Source: an uncultured Eubacteriales bacterium (GTDB lineage Bacteria > Bacillota > Clostridia > Saccharofermentanales > Saccharofermentanaceae). Taken from it: a DNA stretch of 64,000 nt. A program made the position numbers and the translations under genes. Each line of letters begins with the position of its first letter. The first letter of the stretch is position 1. The notes under the pieces were generated by a model, which ran no database searches, had not been told where the DNA came from, and saw only the letters and a program-made list of their open reading frames with translations. The DNA is taken from assembly GCA_900314745.1 (NCBI GenBank), contig OMWK01000007.1, positions 1-64,000 of the forward strand. Direction: 5' to 3'. Below, piece by piece: positions 25,808 through 35,133 of the stretch.

Positions 25808-26854
25808 TTACTTGAACTGCTTTAAGAAACGTACATCGTTCTCATAAAGAAGTCTGATGTCATCGATTCCGTATCTTCCCATTGCCGTTCTCTCAACACC
25901 GATACCGAAAGCAAATCCGCTGTAGACGGAAGAATCAATACCGCAGTTCTCAAGAACTTCGGGATGAACCATGCCTGCGCCGAGAACCTCGATCCAGCCT
26001 TCACCCTTACATACGTTGCATCCTGTGCCTCCGCACTTCCAGCAGGTAAGGTCTACCTCAACGGAAGGCTCAGTGAACGGGAAGTGATGAGGTCTCAGTC
26101 TGATCTCTGTCTTCTCGCCGAAGAGCTTCTTGGCAAACAGACGCAGGGAACCTACGAGGTCACCCATAGTAACGCCCTTATCAACTACAAGTCCTTCGAT
26201 CTGATGGAATACGGGTGAGTGTGTGGCGTCAAGAGTATCCTGACGGTATACCTTACCCGGGCAAACAACCTTTATCGGGGGCTTGCCGCCGCTCTTTGTG
26301 AGTTCTTCCATGATACGGATCTGCATTCCCGATGTCTGAGTGCGCAGAAGAATGTTGTCGCTTATGTAGAATGTGTCCTGAGTATCTCTCGCAGGATGTC
26401 CCTTGGGGATTCTGAGAAGCTCGAAGTTGTACTTATCGTACTCAACTTCAGGACCTTCACCGATGCTGTAACCTAGTCCGAGGAAGATCTCGCAGATCTC
26501 GTTGATTGCATTATTAAGCGGGTGTCTTGCACCGCAGCCTTCATAATGTGTAGGCAAAGTAACATCGATTACTTCCCTCTTAAGCTTATGTGAACTCTCG
26601 AGAGCCTTCATTCTTGCCTGGCTCTGAGCAAAAGCCTCCTCCATCTTGGCACGGACTTCGTTAACCATACGGCCGGCTTCAGGTCTCTCTTCAGGCTTAA
26701 GATTACCCATGCCGCGAAGAACACCGGTGAGCTTACCCTTCTTACCAAAGTACTCGACTCTTATCTTCTCAATATCAGCAAGATTCTGGATCTCTTTGAT
26801 CTTTTTCTCGAATTCTTCACGGGTTTGATTAAGACTTTCCCGAAGATCGCTCAT
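25808..26854 (-). CDS. pheS: Phenylalanyl-tRNA synthetase alpha subunit
   Basis: A 348-residue class II synthetase subunit holding the active site. A coiled N-terminal arm covers about residues 1-90; motif 2 shows as [24 protein letters not shown] and motif 3 as [39 protein letters not shown] (zinc-like cysteines) is the usual insert. AAGGAGGC precedes the ATG. Only 52 bases separate it from the next gene, too few for a T-box leader, so T-box control is not seen here. Confidence 0.97.
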   Translation of the reverse strand: MSDLRESLNQTREEFEKKIKEIQNLADIEKIRVEYFGKKGKLTGVLRGMGNLKPEERPEAGRMVNEVRAKMEEAFAQSQARMKALESSHKLKREVIDVTLPTHYEGCGARHPLNNAINEICEIFLGLGYSIGEGPEVEYDKYNFELLRIPKGHPARDTQDTFYISDNILLRTQTSGMQIRIMEELTKSGGKPPIKVVCPGKVYRQDTLDATHSPVFHQIEGLVVDKGVTMGDLVGSLRLFAKKLFGEKTEIRLRPHHFPFTEPSVEVDLTCWKCGGTGCNVCKGEGWIEVLGAGMVHPEVLENCGIDSSVYSGFAFGIGVERTAMGRYGIDDIRLLYENDVRFLKQFK

Positions 26855-26906
26855 AAATAAGCCTCCTTAAAACGCGCATTAACTAAGAAAATATAACACA
26901 ACGCCC

Positions 26907-27512
26907 TTAGAAATTAAAGAAGGGATTATTCCTGAGCTCCTCCTTAACTGTTGAAGACGGACCATGACCAGGAAGTACTACCGTATCGGGATCAAGATCC
27001 TTAATGGAATTAAGGGACGCCATGAGCTCCCTGCTGCTGCCGCCGTAAAGGTCGGTTCTGCCCGCAGACCCTGCAAATAAAGTGTCTCCGGTAAAAAGCA
27101 CGCGCTCCTCTCCCTCTTCGAAAAGAAGACAGACGCTGCCTTTGGAGTGACCTGGTGTCCTTAAGACCTTGAGATTATCTAGCTTAAGTCCGTAAATATC
27201 GGATGCCTTTGAATTGTATGAGCATCTAACGGAGAATACCATGGAGCCGTTCTTATCCGCTGAATCAAGCATTTCCATGTCATCAGGAGATATGTATATT
27301 CCGGCTTTCGGGAATCTTCCGTGCCATTCATCCAGGGCATTTATATGATCAAAATGGCCGTGAGTGATTAAGATTCCGTCGATTGATTCAGGTATATGAT
27401 TGCTGATCCTGTCCAAAGAAACGGAAGGATCCACAATAAAACACCCCGAATGCGTATCGATAAGATACATATTCGAGGCCAAAGGACCATATGGGTAACA
27501 GGTAATTGTCAT
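26907..27512 (-). CDS. Metallo-beta-lactamase-fold hydrolase (glyoxalase II-like)
   Basis: 201 residues with the metal-binding ITHGHFDHINAL (about 50-60), TPGHSKGSVCLLF (third His) and LFTGDTLFAGSAGRTDLYGG, then VLPGHGPSSTV. These are signatures of hydroxyacyl-thioester hydrolases of the glyoxalase II group. Substrate is uncertain; Firmicutes usually lack glutathione, so another thiol ester is possible. It overlaps the upstream methylglyoxal-synthase-like gene (TAATG), so the two are made together. Confidence 0.85.
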   Translation of the reverse strand: MTITCYPYGPLASNMYLIDTHSGCFIVDPSVSLDRISNHIPESIDGILITHGHFDHINALDEWHGRFPKAGIYISPDDMEMLDSADKNGSMVFSVRCSYNSKASDIYGLKLDNLKVLRTPGHSKGSVCLLFEEGEERVLFTGDTLFAGSAGRTDLYGGSSRELMASLNSIKDLDPDTVVLPGHGPSSTVKEELRNNPFFNF

Positions 27513-27916
27513 TATGAGACCTTAGTATCCTTTATCCAGGTTCTGTAATCAAGATCTCCTCTGTCGATCGCGAGAATAAGAATCTCAGCCGTAGCGAGGT
27601 TGGTAGCGTACGGAATATTATTGGAATCACAGGTCTTAAGAAGATCTGAAGAAGCCGATTCTGCATCAGCTGCAGCATCGCGAAGATAGATGACACAATC
27701 GATCTCATCAAATTCAGCTCTGGAAGCAAGCTGTTCGATACCGCCAAGATAATCAACATTAAGTCCGGAGACCTCGATGCCGACTGTGGATTTAAGGTGC
27801 TTAGCTGTGCTGTAAACGGAGATAAGCTGGTTCTTCGTAAGGATTGTCTTATAGGCGATGCAGAAATTGACAAGAAGTTCGGTCTTACGATTATCTGCCA
27901 TCAGAACAATCTTCAT
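27512..27916 (-). CDS. Methylglyoxal-synthase-like domain protein, catalytic residues not conserved
   Basis: About 134 residues; the ATG at 27916 has GGAGG eight bases before it. The C-terminal half IDCVIYLRDA then SSDLLKTCDSNNIPYATNLATAEILI aligns with the methylglyoxal synthase pattern ([33 protein letters not shown]). But the His of the AHD(N/H)K start reads MADNRK, the phosphate-binding TGTTG region reads STAKHLK, and GGDQQ with the catalytic Asp reads GGIEQ. Synthase activity on dihydroxyacetone phosphate is therefore doubtful; a binding or regulatory MGS-fold role is possible. In many Clostridia an mgsA follows the mre/min/rodA cluster, and this gene is in that position. Confidence 0.75.
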   Translation of the reverse strand: MKIVLMADNRKTELLVNFCIAYKTILTKNQLISVYSTAKHLKSTVGIEVSGLNVDYLGGIEQLASRAEFDEIDCVIYLRDAAADAESASSDLLKTCDSNNIPYATNLATAEILILAIDRGDLDYRTWIKDTKVS

Positions 27917-27951
27917 ACGCCATTCCTCCATTAAAAACTATCAGTATTGTA

Positions 27952-27991
27952 TAAAAAAAACATCAAAAAAGCAACGATATGTTGTTTTTTT
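27952..27991 (-). terminator. Intrinsic terminator after the PBP2 gene
   Basis: On the minus strand AAAAAACAAC and GTTGCTTTTTT surround ATATC, and a second run of eight T follows a few bases on. It begins 12 bases past the PBP2 stop and separates the mre cluster from the methylglyoxal-synthase-like gene. Confidence 0.7.
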
Positions 27992-28002
27992 GTTCGAATT
28001 AA

Positions 28003-30297
28003 CTAAATTTCTTCCTCTACGGGAGTAACTGCGATCAAAGCATCGAGGTCATCGCCCGTAATCGGAATAGTATCAAGCATGACTTCCGCTCTTGTAGGAG
28101 CGACATCAAAATACTCAGAGAGAAGTTTCTGTGCAATAACGGCCGTTGAAGCTCCCCACTCACCTCTTTCTACAACAAGAGCAATTGCGATCTGCGGATC
28201 CTCGGCAGGTGCATAGCATACAAAGAGTCCGTTACTGTACTCTTTTCGAATTTCCTCATAACCTGTCTCAGCCGTACCGGTCTTACATACGACATCTACA
28301 GGGAAATTGCTGAAGATGTCCTGAGCAGTTCCGGGCCAAGTGGAAGTACCGGTAACAACACATCTCATGGCATATCTTACAGCCTCGATGTTCTCTTCAT
28401 CGATGTTGAGAGGGATCGACTGGGTCTGTCCCTCATACAGTATGGTTCCGTCATCAGAAGTAACGCGGTCGATTACATACGGAGTAACAAGCCTGTTTGT
28501 TGCAATGCCCGCCGTATAACGGCAAAGCTGCATGATCGTGAAGCAGTTATCGAACTGTCCTATAGCCGACTGGGCCGTATCAGCAGGGAACCATGTACGG
28601 TCATATTCGTATTCATGCAGAAGGATCTTGGTCTCACGGCTGGCCCTGACGCCTCTTATCTCACCGGGAAGATCAATGCCCGTATACTCTCCAAGTCCGA
28701 GCCTCTCGCCCATTGCATCAATATTGTCGATACCCGTGTCAACGCCGAGTCTCATGAAATAGATGTTGCAGGAAGTTGCCATGGCTCCGTTAAGATCCAG
28801 AGGTCCGTGTCCGCCGTTGGAGAACTCGAGACATCTGAACGTCCATCCGCCGATGTCTATAGGTGAATCACAAGAATACCATGTGGATCCCGGAGATATT
28901 ACTCCTGTCTCGAGAGCTGCAAGTGCCGTGCACATCTTGAAAGTGGAACCCGGAGCATACTGGGACATGATCGCTCTGTTCCACAAAGGCATGTCCTCAG
29001 CCGTAATATCCTCGTATTCACCGAGCCCCAGATAGTATTCGAGCTGCTCCTCTGCCCTATCGTCACCGTACATTGACAGCACGAAGTCATTCGGGTCAAA
29101 GTTCGGATATGAACCCATTGCAAGAACGGCGCCGGAATTTACATCCATAACAACGAAAGCACCTGCATTAGCCGTTTTATATCCTGTCTGCTCAATGATC
29201 TCGGCGTTCATGGCGTCTTCAATATATGTCTTAAGAGCCTCGATTCCGACTCTCTGAAGGTTGGTATCAATAGTAAGCTGTACGGTAGCACCGCTTTGAG
29301 GGGGCATACCGTAATCCTGAGGGAAAAATACGCCTTCCTGTCCTTCCGTCGTCCAAGTGTTATAGGTTCTGATACCGGAATTACCGTGCAGATAACGCTC
29401 CATCTGAGATTCAACTCCGGACTGACCTACAAGGTCGCTGTTGGAATAACCGTAGGGCGCGAGCTGCGTCAGTGACTCCTGTGATATTCTTCCGACGTAT
29501 CCAACGACATGGCTTGATAACTGGGCAGCAGGAGTATATGTACGCCTGTATGTCTTTGTGGTAATTATTCCCATGTAGTGATAATTCTGCTCATTAAGTA
29601 TAGTTACGAGTTCATCCGGTACGTTAGTTGCTATCTCAACCGGCGTACCTGTAAGGAAAGACCAGTTGTCCTTGAATATCTGGAATCTTATCCTGATGAT
29701 CCTGTAAGCTTCCTCTTCTGAATAATTGGTATCGATATCAAAGAAATGCCTTAGGTACAGATAGAATACCTGAGGGTCAGTTTTAACATAATTATCGGAA
29801 TAAGTAACGATAATTCCCTCTGAATAATCGTCAAGATCAAACAGGTTATGGTCTGTCTGCCACAGCCTTATCTCCTCTTCATCCTTAAGGAAGCGGAACG
29901 GTTCGGTTGCAAAATAATCATCGAGTTCAGATTCGCTTATACAGTTATACTGGTCAAACAGATAACTTAACTCCAGACACATTGCATTAAGGTCCGCATT
30001 CTCCATGTAAGCATTGGAGATCATTACGGTGTTAACTTCCTGAGATGTCGCGAGAACAACTCCGTTCGCATCGATAATGTCACCTCTCGGAGCAGTAACG
30101 ACATACTGTCTGGATACACCCTCTGATGAAGCGGAAATTGTCCTCTGGTAACCGGAGAACTGAAGAGCTGCGGTCATGTAAAGGATAATCGAACCGAATA
30201 TGCAGAATATGAGTCCGAGAATGAAGTATCTGTTCCCGAAGACACCAAGGATCAGGGAGAAGACTGATTCACGTTTGTTATTTACATTGTCAGCCAT
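28003..30297 (-). CDS. mrdA: Penicillin-binding protein 2, elongation transpeptidase
   Basis: A 764-residue class B PBP that cross-links peptidoglycan during side-wall growth with the Rod complex. One N-terminal helix is at about 22-45; a dimerisation domain contains RGDIIDANGVVLATS; and the transpeptidase has the SxxK in APGSTFKMC (Ser about 451), the SxN in ATSCNIYF (about 509) and the KTGT in VVCKTGTAETG. It follows mreC-mreD with overlaps, which supports PBP2 over the PBP3/SpoVD type. No rodA or min genes follow, unlike the usual order. Confidence 0.93.
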   Translation of the reverse strand: MADNVNNKRESVFSLILGVFGNRYFILGLIFCIFGSIILYMTAALQFSGYQRTISASSEGVSRQYVVTAPRGDIIDANGVVLATSQEVNTVMISNAYMENADLNAMCLELSYLFDQYNCISESELDDYFATEPFRFLKDEEEIRLWQTDHNLFDLDDYSEGIIVTYSDNYVKTDPQVFYLYLRHFFDIDTNYSEEEAYRIIRIRFQIFKDNWSFLTGTPVEIATNVPDELVTILNEQNYHYMGIITTKTYRRTYTPAAQLSSHVVGYVGRISQESLTQLAPYGYSNSDLVGQSGVESQMERYLHGNSGIRTYNTWTTEGQEGVFFPQDYGMPPQSGATVQLTIDTNLQRVGIEALKTYIEDAMNAEIIEQTGYKTANAGAFVVMDVNSGAVLAMGSYPNFDPNDFVLSMYGDDRAEEQLEYYLGLGEYEDITAEDMPLWNRAIMSQYAPGSTFKMCTALAALETGVISPGSTWYSCDSPIDIGGWTFRCLEFSNGGHGPLDLNGAMATSCNIYFMRLGVDTGIDNIDAMGERLGLGEYTGIDLPGEIRGVRASRETKILLHEYEYDRTWFPADTAQSAIGQFDNCFTIMQLCRYTAGIATNRLVTPYVIDRVTSDDGTILYEGQTQSIPLNIDEENIEAVRYAMRCVVTGTSTWPGTAQDIFSNFPVDVVCKTGTAETGYEEIRKEYSNGLFVCYAPAEDPQIAIALVVERGEWGASTAVIAQKLLSEYFDVAPTRAEVMLDTIPITGDDLDALIAVTPVEEEI

Positions 30298-30899
30298 GTA
30301 TTATCCCCCCTCCTCTTCTCGTCGATAAGAACAGGATTAACTCCATTTTTGTATGGTCCGATGAACTTAAGCATGAGAAACAAAGGTATCGCAGCAATTA
30401 AGTTCAGTAAGACTTGAGGCAGGATCGACTTAAGAAGGATCTGGTTAAGACTTAAGTTATAAGTCATTCCGGTAACGACCTTAAACCACAAAAAGATTAT
30501 GAAATGCCCTATTCCCTTATATAGCAGTGTGGCAATTACCACTGATACGAATGCCAGTATGAAATTGCGCTCAATCCTGACCGTAAAGAATGAGGAACCG
30601 AAGGCCGCAGCCGCTACCATAAGAAACAGTCCGATGCCGAGAGCCGTGGTAACCGATCCGTCTATTCCAGTTACCGAAGGAGCCGAGAAATAGTCCCTGA
30701 TTATCCCTGCAAGTGCTCCGAATATCACGCCGTCATAGAAGCCGAACATGTATGAACACAGAACAACAAGAACGAATACGAGATCAGGTCTTATTCCATA
30801 TATGGAGAGAACTCCGGTAAATGTTACCTGTAACGCGGAGAAAAGAAGCAGGTATAGAGCATACACAAGGTACTTACGTATCTTCTGAGAACGTTTCAT
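30282..30899 (-). CDS. mreD: Rod shape-determining protein MreD
   Basis: A 205-residue integral membrane protein with five to six helices. IYGIRPDLVFVLVVLCSYMFGFYDGVIFGALAGIIRDYFS carries the family pattern (RPDL-ll...G...G...G...G...D). It links MreC to the elongation complex. It overlaps mreC by 26 bases and the PBP2 gene by 16. Confidence 0.92.
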   Translation of the reverse strand: MKRSQKIRKYLVYALYLLLFSALQVTFTGVLSIYGIRPDLVFVLVVLCSYMFGFYDGVIFGALAGIIRDYFSAPSVTGIDGSVTTALGIGLFLMVAAAAFGSSFFTVRIERNFILAFVSVVIATLLYKGIGHFIIFLWFKVVTGMTYNLSLNQILLKSILPQVLLNLIAAIPLFLMLKFIGPYKNGVNPVLIDEKRRGDNTWLTM

Positions 30900-31776
30900 C
30901 CGTTACCTCTTCAGAATCCGAAGCTTCCGACTCATCTTCATAAGGAACCATGATGAAGATATCGTTAAGATTCTCAACATCAGCATAAGGTCTAAGCGTA
31001 GCGGTAATATTGAGTTCGTTGGATGTATCAACGGATTCAATGACACCTATCGGTATACCCTGAGGAAAAAGTCCGCCTTCACCGGAAGTAACGATCTCGT
31101 CTCCGACTGAAGGAATCGTATCGGGATCTATGCCTGTAACAAGACAAAGACCGTCCTGCTTCAATGAAGCGTCGCCGATAATAAGGAATGTTGCACCGTT
31201 TACGGCATTAACCTTGCCGCTTACCTGGAATCCTTCGTGAAGAAGTATCAGGATGACAGAGTCATCATCATTGACTTCGATAACCCTGCCGACAAGATTC
31301 ATACGGACATCAACTACTGCAAGTGATTCGCCCTGCTCAAGATAAATACCGTCACTGTTGCCTACACCGGCTCTGATTACGGAAAACCACTCATCGGATT
31401 CCCTCGAGAGTACTGAAGCTCCGAAGATATCGTAATTAGAGAATACCTCCCTGATATGGAAAGCTTCCTGAAGCTCTTCATAGCGGATGGCAGCCTCTTC
31501 ATTCTGAGTAAGCTGATACTGAAGCTCCGCAATCTCGGCACGAAGCTGCTCGTTCTCATTTCTGATGGCTATACCGTCAGTAAGCGCAGCCCAGAAGCCG
31601 GATATCTCATTGCCGGTGAACTTAACTGCTTTCTGAACCGGATCGACAACGGCGCCGATCGGCTTCAAAACGACATTAAGCGGACTTCCCGGAATGGATC
31701 CGAGTATTATCACAGCCAGAATTATCAGTAAAGAAACGACTGTTATGAACCGCTTGTTGGTCAGCAGTCTTCGCAT
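30874..31776 (-). CDS. mreC: Rod shape-determining protein MreC
   Basis: 300 residues: one membrane helix (about 10-28), a coiled coil (about 65-115, IRNENEQLRAEIAELQYQL), then a beta-barrel outer domain with the RSPDEWF-like SRESDEWFSVIRAGVGNSDGI and IVTSGEGGLFPQGIPIGVI, both typical of MreC. It arranges PBP2 around the cell. An acidic tail (DESEASDSEEVTDE) is unusual in its length. No mreB is next to it; the actin homologue must be elsewhere or absent. Confidence 0.93.
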   Translation of the reverse strand: MRRLLTNKRFITVVSLLIILAVIILGSIPGSPLNVVLKPIGAVVDPVQKAVKFTGNEISGFWAALTDGIAIRNENEQLRAEIAELQYQLTQNEEAAIRYEELQEAFHIREVFSNYDIFGASVLSRESDEWFSVIRAGVGNSDGIYLEQGESLAVVDVRMNLVGRVIEVNDDDSVILILLHEGFQVSGKVNAVNGATFLIIGDASLKQDGLCLVTGIDPDTIPSVGDEIVTSGEGGLFPQGIPIGVIESVDTSNELNITATLRPYADVENLNDIFIMVPYEDESEASDSEEVTDETFSEDT

Positions 31777-31778
31777 CT

Positions 31779-32300
31779 TTATGCTTGCTTTTTACCGCAA
31801 CAATTCTTGTATTTCTTGCCTGAACCGCAAGGACAGGGATCATTTCTTCCTACCTTGTTGGAATGAGCAATATTAGCTTCCCTGTATGCACGGGAGATCT
31901 CTGCTGTCTTATTCTCGTCGAGAACCTTCTTCCATGAAGGAAGCTTGAAGAGCCATGTAGCCTTAGCATCCTTCATGTTGTAATAAAGCTTCTCATAATC
32001 GATATCAAGCTTGATGTCGGAATCATCATTAACATTCTCAACATCAAGTTCGTTGTTAAGGGAAGTCTTGATTCCGTCGAGGAAGCCGACAAAGATATCC
32101 ATTGTATCCTTATTGAATCCAAGCTTAGCTGCAAGCTCGGAAGCCTTGCCGGATGTAAGCTCAGCATTGTCGGGATATGCGGAAAGGATCTTGTCGTAAG
32201 CATCCTTCTCCATTGAATAGTAAGCATTAATATACTGAGTATATGATGTCTGGTCCTTAACGTTCTCGGAATTATCGATCCATGTCTCGTAATATGTCAT
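31779..32300 (-). CDS. SEC-C motif protein, unknown helical domain
   Basis: A 173-residue protein: a largely helical, acidic domain of about 145 residues with no motif I know, ending in a SEC-C zinc motif, [19 protein letters not shown]. That tail is nearly identical to the end of the SecA in this window. SEC-C motifs bind zinc and, in SecA, contact SecB or ribosomes; many small clostridial proteins carry them with unknown roles. It lies two bases before mreC on the same strand and just after icd. Confidence 0.7.
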   Translation of the reverse strand: MTYYETWIDNSENVKDQTSYTQYINAYYSMEKDAYDKILSAYPDNAELTSGKASELAAKLGFNKDTMDIFVGFLDGIKTSLNNELDVENVNDDSDIKLDIDYEKLYYNMKDAKATWLFKLPSWKKVLDENKTAEISRAYREANIAHSNKVGRNDPCPCGSGKKYKNCCGKKQA

Positions 32301-32315
32301 TTGGGGTTCTCCTTA

Positions 32316-33512
32316 TCAAAGTCTGGAAGCAATAGCCTTCAGGAAATCTTCAGTATTTACAACATTCTTGGTAGGAACATCGATGAGATTCTTAAGATCT
32401 CCTGTAATCGTGCCGGACTCAATTGTCTCGATTGAAGCCTTCTCAAGTCTGTCAGCAAAATCAGCAAGTTCGGGAAGCTCATCGAGCTCGGCTCTCTTAC
32501 GGAGAGCACCCGTCCAAGCGAAAAGCGTAGCCATGGGGTTTGTGGATGTAGCCTCACCCTTGAGGTACTTGTAGTAGTGTCTTGTAACTGTACCGTGTGC
32601 AGCCTCGTACTCGTAAACACCGTCAGGTGAAACGAGAACGGAAGTCATCATGGCGAGGGAACCGCACGCAGATGCGAGCATATCGGACATAACGTCACCG
32701 TCATAGTTCTTGCAAGCCCATACGATACCGCCCTCGGATCTCATGATTCTTGCAACTGCATCATCGATGAGAGTATAGAAATACTCGATGCCTGCTGCTT
32801 CGAACTTGGACTTGAACTCTGCCTCATAGATCTCGGCAAAGATATCCTTGAATCTGTGGTCATAAACCTTGGAAATAGTATCCTTAGTTGCAAACCAGAG
32901 GCTCTGCTTAACGTCAAGAGCATACATGAAGCATGAACGTGCAAATGCAGCAATGGACTTATCTGTATTGTGCATACCCTGGATGATACCTGCATCCTTG
33001 AACTCGAAGATAACCTTCTTCTCCTGTCTTCCGTCAGGATATGTAACAAGAAGCTCTGCTGTAGCGGGACCGTCAACGCGGATCTCGGAGTTTCTGTATA
33101 CATCGCCGTAAGCATGTCTTGCGATGGTGATAGGCTTCTTCCAACAGCTTACAAAAGGATTGATTCCCTTAACGAGGATAGGTGATCTGAATACTGTACC
33201 GTCGAGCATTGCTCTGATGGTTCCGTTAGGACTCTTCCACATCTGATGAAGCTTATACTCATCCATTCTCTGAGCATTAGGTGTGATCGTTGCACACTTA
33301 ACAGCGACACCAAGTTCCTTTGTACGGTTAGCGGAATCGATTGTAACCTGGTCATTTGTAGCATCTCTGTTGGGAAGCCCCAGGTCGAAATACTCAGTCT
33401 TAAGGTCAACAAAAGGAAGAATTACGATATCCTTGATCTGCTTCCATACAACTCTTGTCATCTCATCGCCGTCCATCTCAACGAGCGGCGTCTTCATCTG
33501 AATTTTAGACAT
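32316..33512 (-). CDS. icd: NADP-dependent isocitrate dehydrogenase, homodimeric type II
   Basis: A 398-residue enzyme making 2-oxoglutarate from isocitrate. MKTPLVEMDGDEMTRVVWK is the eukaryote-like type II start; KSPNGTIRAMLDGTVFRSPI holds the substrate-binding Ser/Asn/Arg residues; WACKNYDGDVMSDMLA has the metal-binding aspartates; and EYEAAHGTVTRHYYKY is near the NADP site. Supplies 2-oxoglutarate for glutamate in an organism likely to have an incomplete citric acid cycle. Confidence 0.96.
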   Translation of the reverse strand: MSKIQMKTPLVEMDGDEMTRVVWKQIKDIVILPFVDLKTEYFDLGLPNRDATNDQVTIDSANRTKELGVAVKCATITPNAQRMDEYKLHQMWKSPNGTIRAMLDGTVFRSPILVKGINPFVSCWKKPITIARHAYGDVYRNSEIRVDGPATAELLVTYPDGRQEKKVIFEFKDAGIIQGMHNTDKSIAAFARSCFMYALDVKQSLWFATKDTISKVYDHRFKDIFAEIYEAEFKSKFEAAGIEYFYTLIDDAVARIMRSEGGIVWACKNYDGDVMSDMLASACGSLAMMTSVLVSPDGVYEYEAAHGTVTRHYYKYLKGEATSTNPMATLFAWTGALRKRAELDELPELADFADRLEKASIETIESGTITGDLKNLIDVPTKNVVNTEDFLKAIASRL

Positions 33513-33556
33513 AAAAGTCCTCCGTATATTTATATAACCGACATATTTTAATAGAA

Positions 33557-34558
33557 TTACTTACCCGATGCAAGAACAATGAAGGACTCCAGACTCGCCC
33601 TCTCATCCGCATTTCCGTGTTTGATATCATAATCATTTCTGTAGCAAAGATTATATAGAAGAATCAGTTTATCCATACGGAAATTGCGCGACTGTCTAAG
33701 AAGCTTATCTGCCTTGAAGCTCTTTCCTCCCAATCCGAGACGTGAGACTATCTCCCTGGAATTATTAAGTTCCTTGGCACATATAAGTTCCTTGAAATGT
33801 CTTGCAAGCATGAACCTTATTGAAGGCAGCGGCTCCTTAAGCCTTATGAGATTATCAAGAAGAACCAGAGCCTGCGCCGTATTGCCGGTTCCGACAGCAT
33901 CCATGATGTCGAATATCCTGGCATGAACATCAGGCTCACAAAGCTCGTCAACTATCTCGAAAGTAACATTCTTGGTATCAACTGCAGAACAGTAAAGTGA
34001 GAATCTCCTGATTGCCGAATCGATCTTTCTCATCGATCTGTCATATCTGCTTATGATGCTCTCGACGGCATCTTGATCAATCGTTAATCCCGATTTTGCA
34101 AGTCCGGCCTTAATGTATTTGGAAAGGACAGTATCATCCAGGTACTTAACTTCACATACGATTCCATTCTTGGTGAACGAGTCGTAAAGCTTCTTCTTAC
34201 GCTTATCAAACTTATCAGTAACGAACAGAAGAACCGTTCCGCTTGGAATCTTCTCCAATACTGAAGGAAGCTTATCGGCAGAATCCTTATCGATATCAAA
34301 GTTTACGACTTCGACAACTCTTCTCGGCGAAGACCAGGAAGGAAGCTCGATATTCTCCACGATCTTATCGATGTCCACGCTTTTATTATTGAAGTCGAGC
34401 CTTACAGAATCCATCTGTTCAAAGCCCTTCTCCAGATACTTGCGCTTAATGGAGTTAACGGCAAGCTCAATGAAGAAATCCTCTTCCCCGTATATCAGGA
34501 AGAGATTATCGTCAGATTCCTTGATCCTCTTATTAAGTGCTTCGGTCTGAAGGATCAT
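33557..34558 (-). CDS. holA: DNA polymerase III delta subunit (clamp loader)
   Basis: 333 residues from the ATG at 34558, which overlaps the Nudix gene stop (ATGA) and has AAAGGA before it. NLFLIYGEEDFFIELAVNSIKRKYLEKGFE matches the degenerate P-loop start of HolA; VLLFVTDKFDKRKKKLYDSF and IISRYDRSMRKIDSAIRRFSLY follow; and the C-terminal collar ends with SLESFIVLASGK. Delta opens the beta clamp for loading. Confidence 0.9.
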   Translation of the reverse strand: MILQTEALNKRIKESDDNLFLIYGEEDFFIELAVNSIKRKYLEKGFEQMDSVRLDFNNKSVDIDKIVENIELPSWSSPRRVVEVVNFDIDKDSADKLPSVLEKIPSGTVLLFVTDKFDKRKKKLYDSFTKNGIVCEVKYLDDTVLSKYIKAGLAKSGLTIDQDAVESIISRYDRSMRKIDSAIRRFSLYCSAVDTKNVTFEIVDELCEPDVHARIFDIMDAVGTGNTAQALVLLDNLIRLKEPLPSIRFMLARHFKELICAKELNNSREIVSRLGLGGKSFKADKLLRQSRNFRMDKLILLYNLCYRNDYDIKHGNADERASLESFIVLASGK

Positions 34559-35133
34559 ACATCCATTCCTTTGCTGTGAGCCCAGCACCAGCAGTAAGCC
34601 TGTGTTCTCGCGGCGAAGTGCTCACTTCTTTCGAGGAGTTCCCTTACCTCCTCCTTCGTGTACCACCTTGCCTCTATTTCCTCTTCGTCAGATGTCGACG
34701 GAGCGAAGTTCCCCTCAGCTTCACCGATGACTACTATGGATGTCTCGTTCATGACGCCGACAGCGCTGTAGCTTCTGGGCAGCACGTGGCGGACTTTCGT
34801 AAGGTTAAGACCCGTCTCTTCCCAAAGCTCGCGCTTAGCAGCTTCGCTGTATTCCTCACCGGGATCGATAAGACCTGCAGGGAAATTTAAAGCATAGTCT
34901 CCGACTGCCATTCTGTACTCTTTGTTGAGAAGGACCTTATTGTCGTCCTTATCATGAATGATAAGGATTACGGCATCGACGTGATCAACAGTAAGTTCTT
35001 CGAACGTCTTAATATTGGGATTTCTGCTTATAATCTCGTAATCTTTGATGTTTCCAAGAGCAGTTTTGTATTTAAGGTTGTATCTGGTTATGAATCTGCT
35101 CTCATAGAGCTTCTCAATTCCAATAAATTCCAT
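34555..35133 (-). CDS. Nudix hydrolase, ADP-ribose pyrophosphatase-like
   Basis: 192 residues with a complete Nudix box GLIDPGEEYSEAAKRELWEE then TGL (G-x5-E-x7-REL-x-EE-x-G-L) at about 93-115. The N-terminal beta strands (YESRFITRYNLKYKTALG) resemble ADP-ribose/nucleotide-sugar pyrophosphatases. It cleaves a nucleoside diphosphate linked to another moiety; the exact substrate is unknown. The start overlaps the flavin reductase stop and the end overlaps holA. Confidence 0.85.
   Translation of the reverse strand: MEFIGIEKLYESRFITRYNLKYKTALGNIKDYEIISRNPNIKTFEELTVDHVDAVILIIHDKDDNKVLLNKEYRMAVGDYALNFPAGLIDPGEEYSEAAKRELWEETGLNLTKVRHVLPRSYSAVGVMNETSIVVIGEAEGNFAPSTSDEEEIEARWYTKEEVRELLERSEHFAARTQAYCWCWAHSKGMDV

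Noticed and set aside
26855..26906. T-box leader before pheST
   Set aside because: Only 52 bases lie between the genes and no T-box core sequence or terminator is visible.
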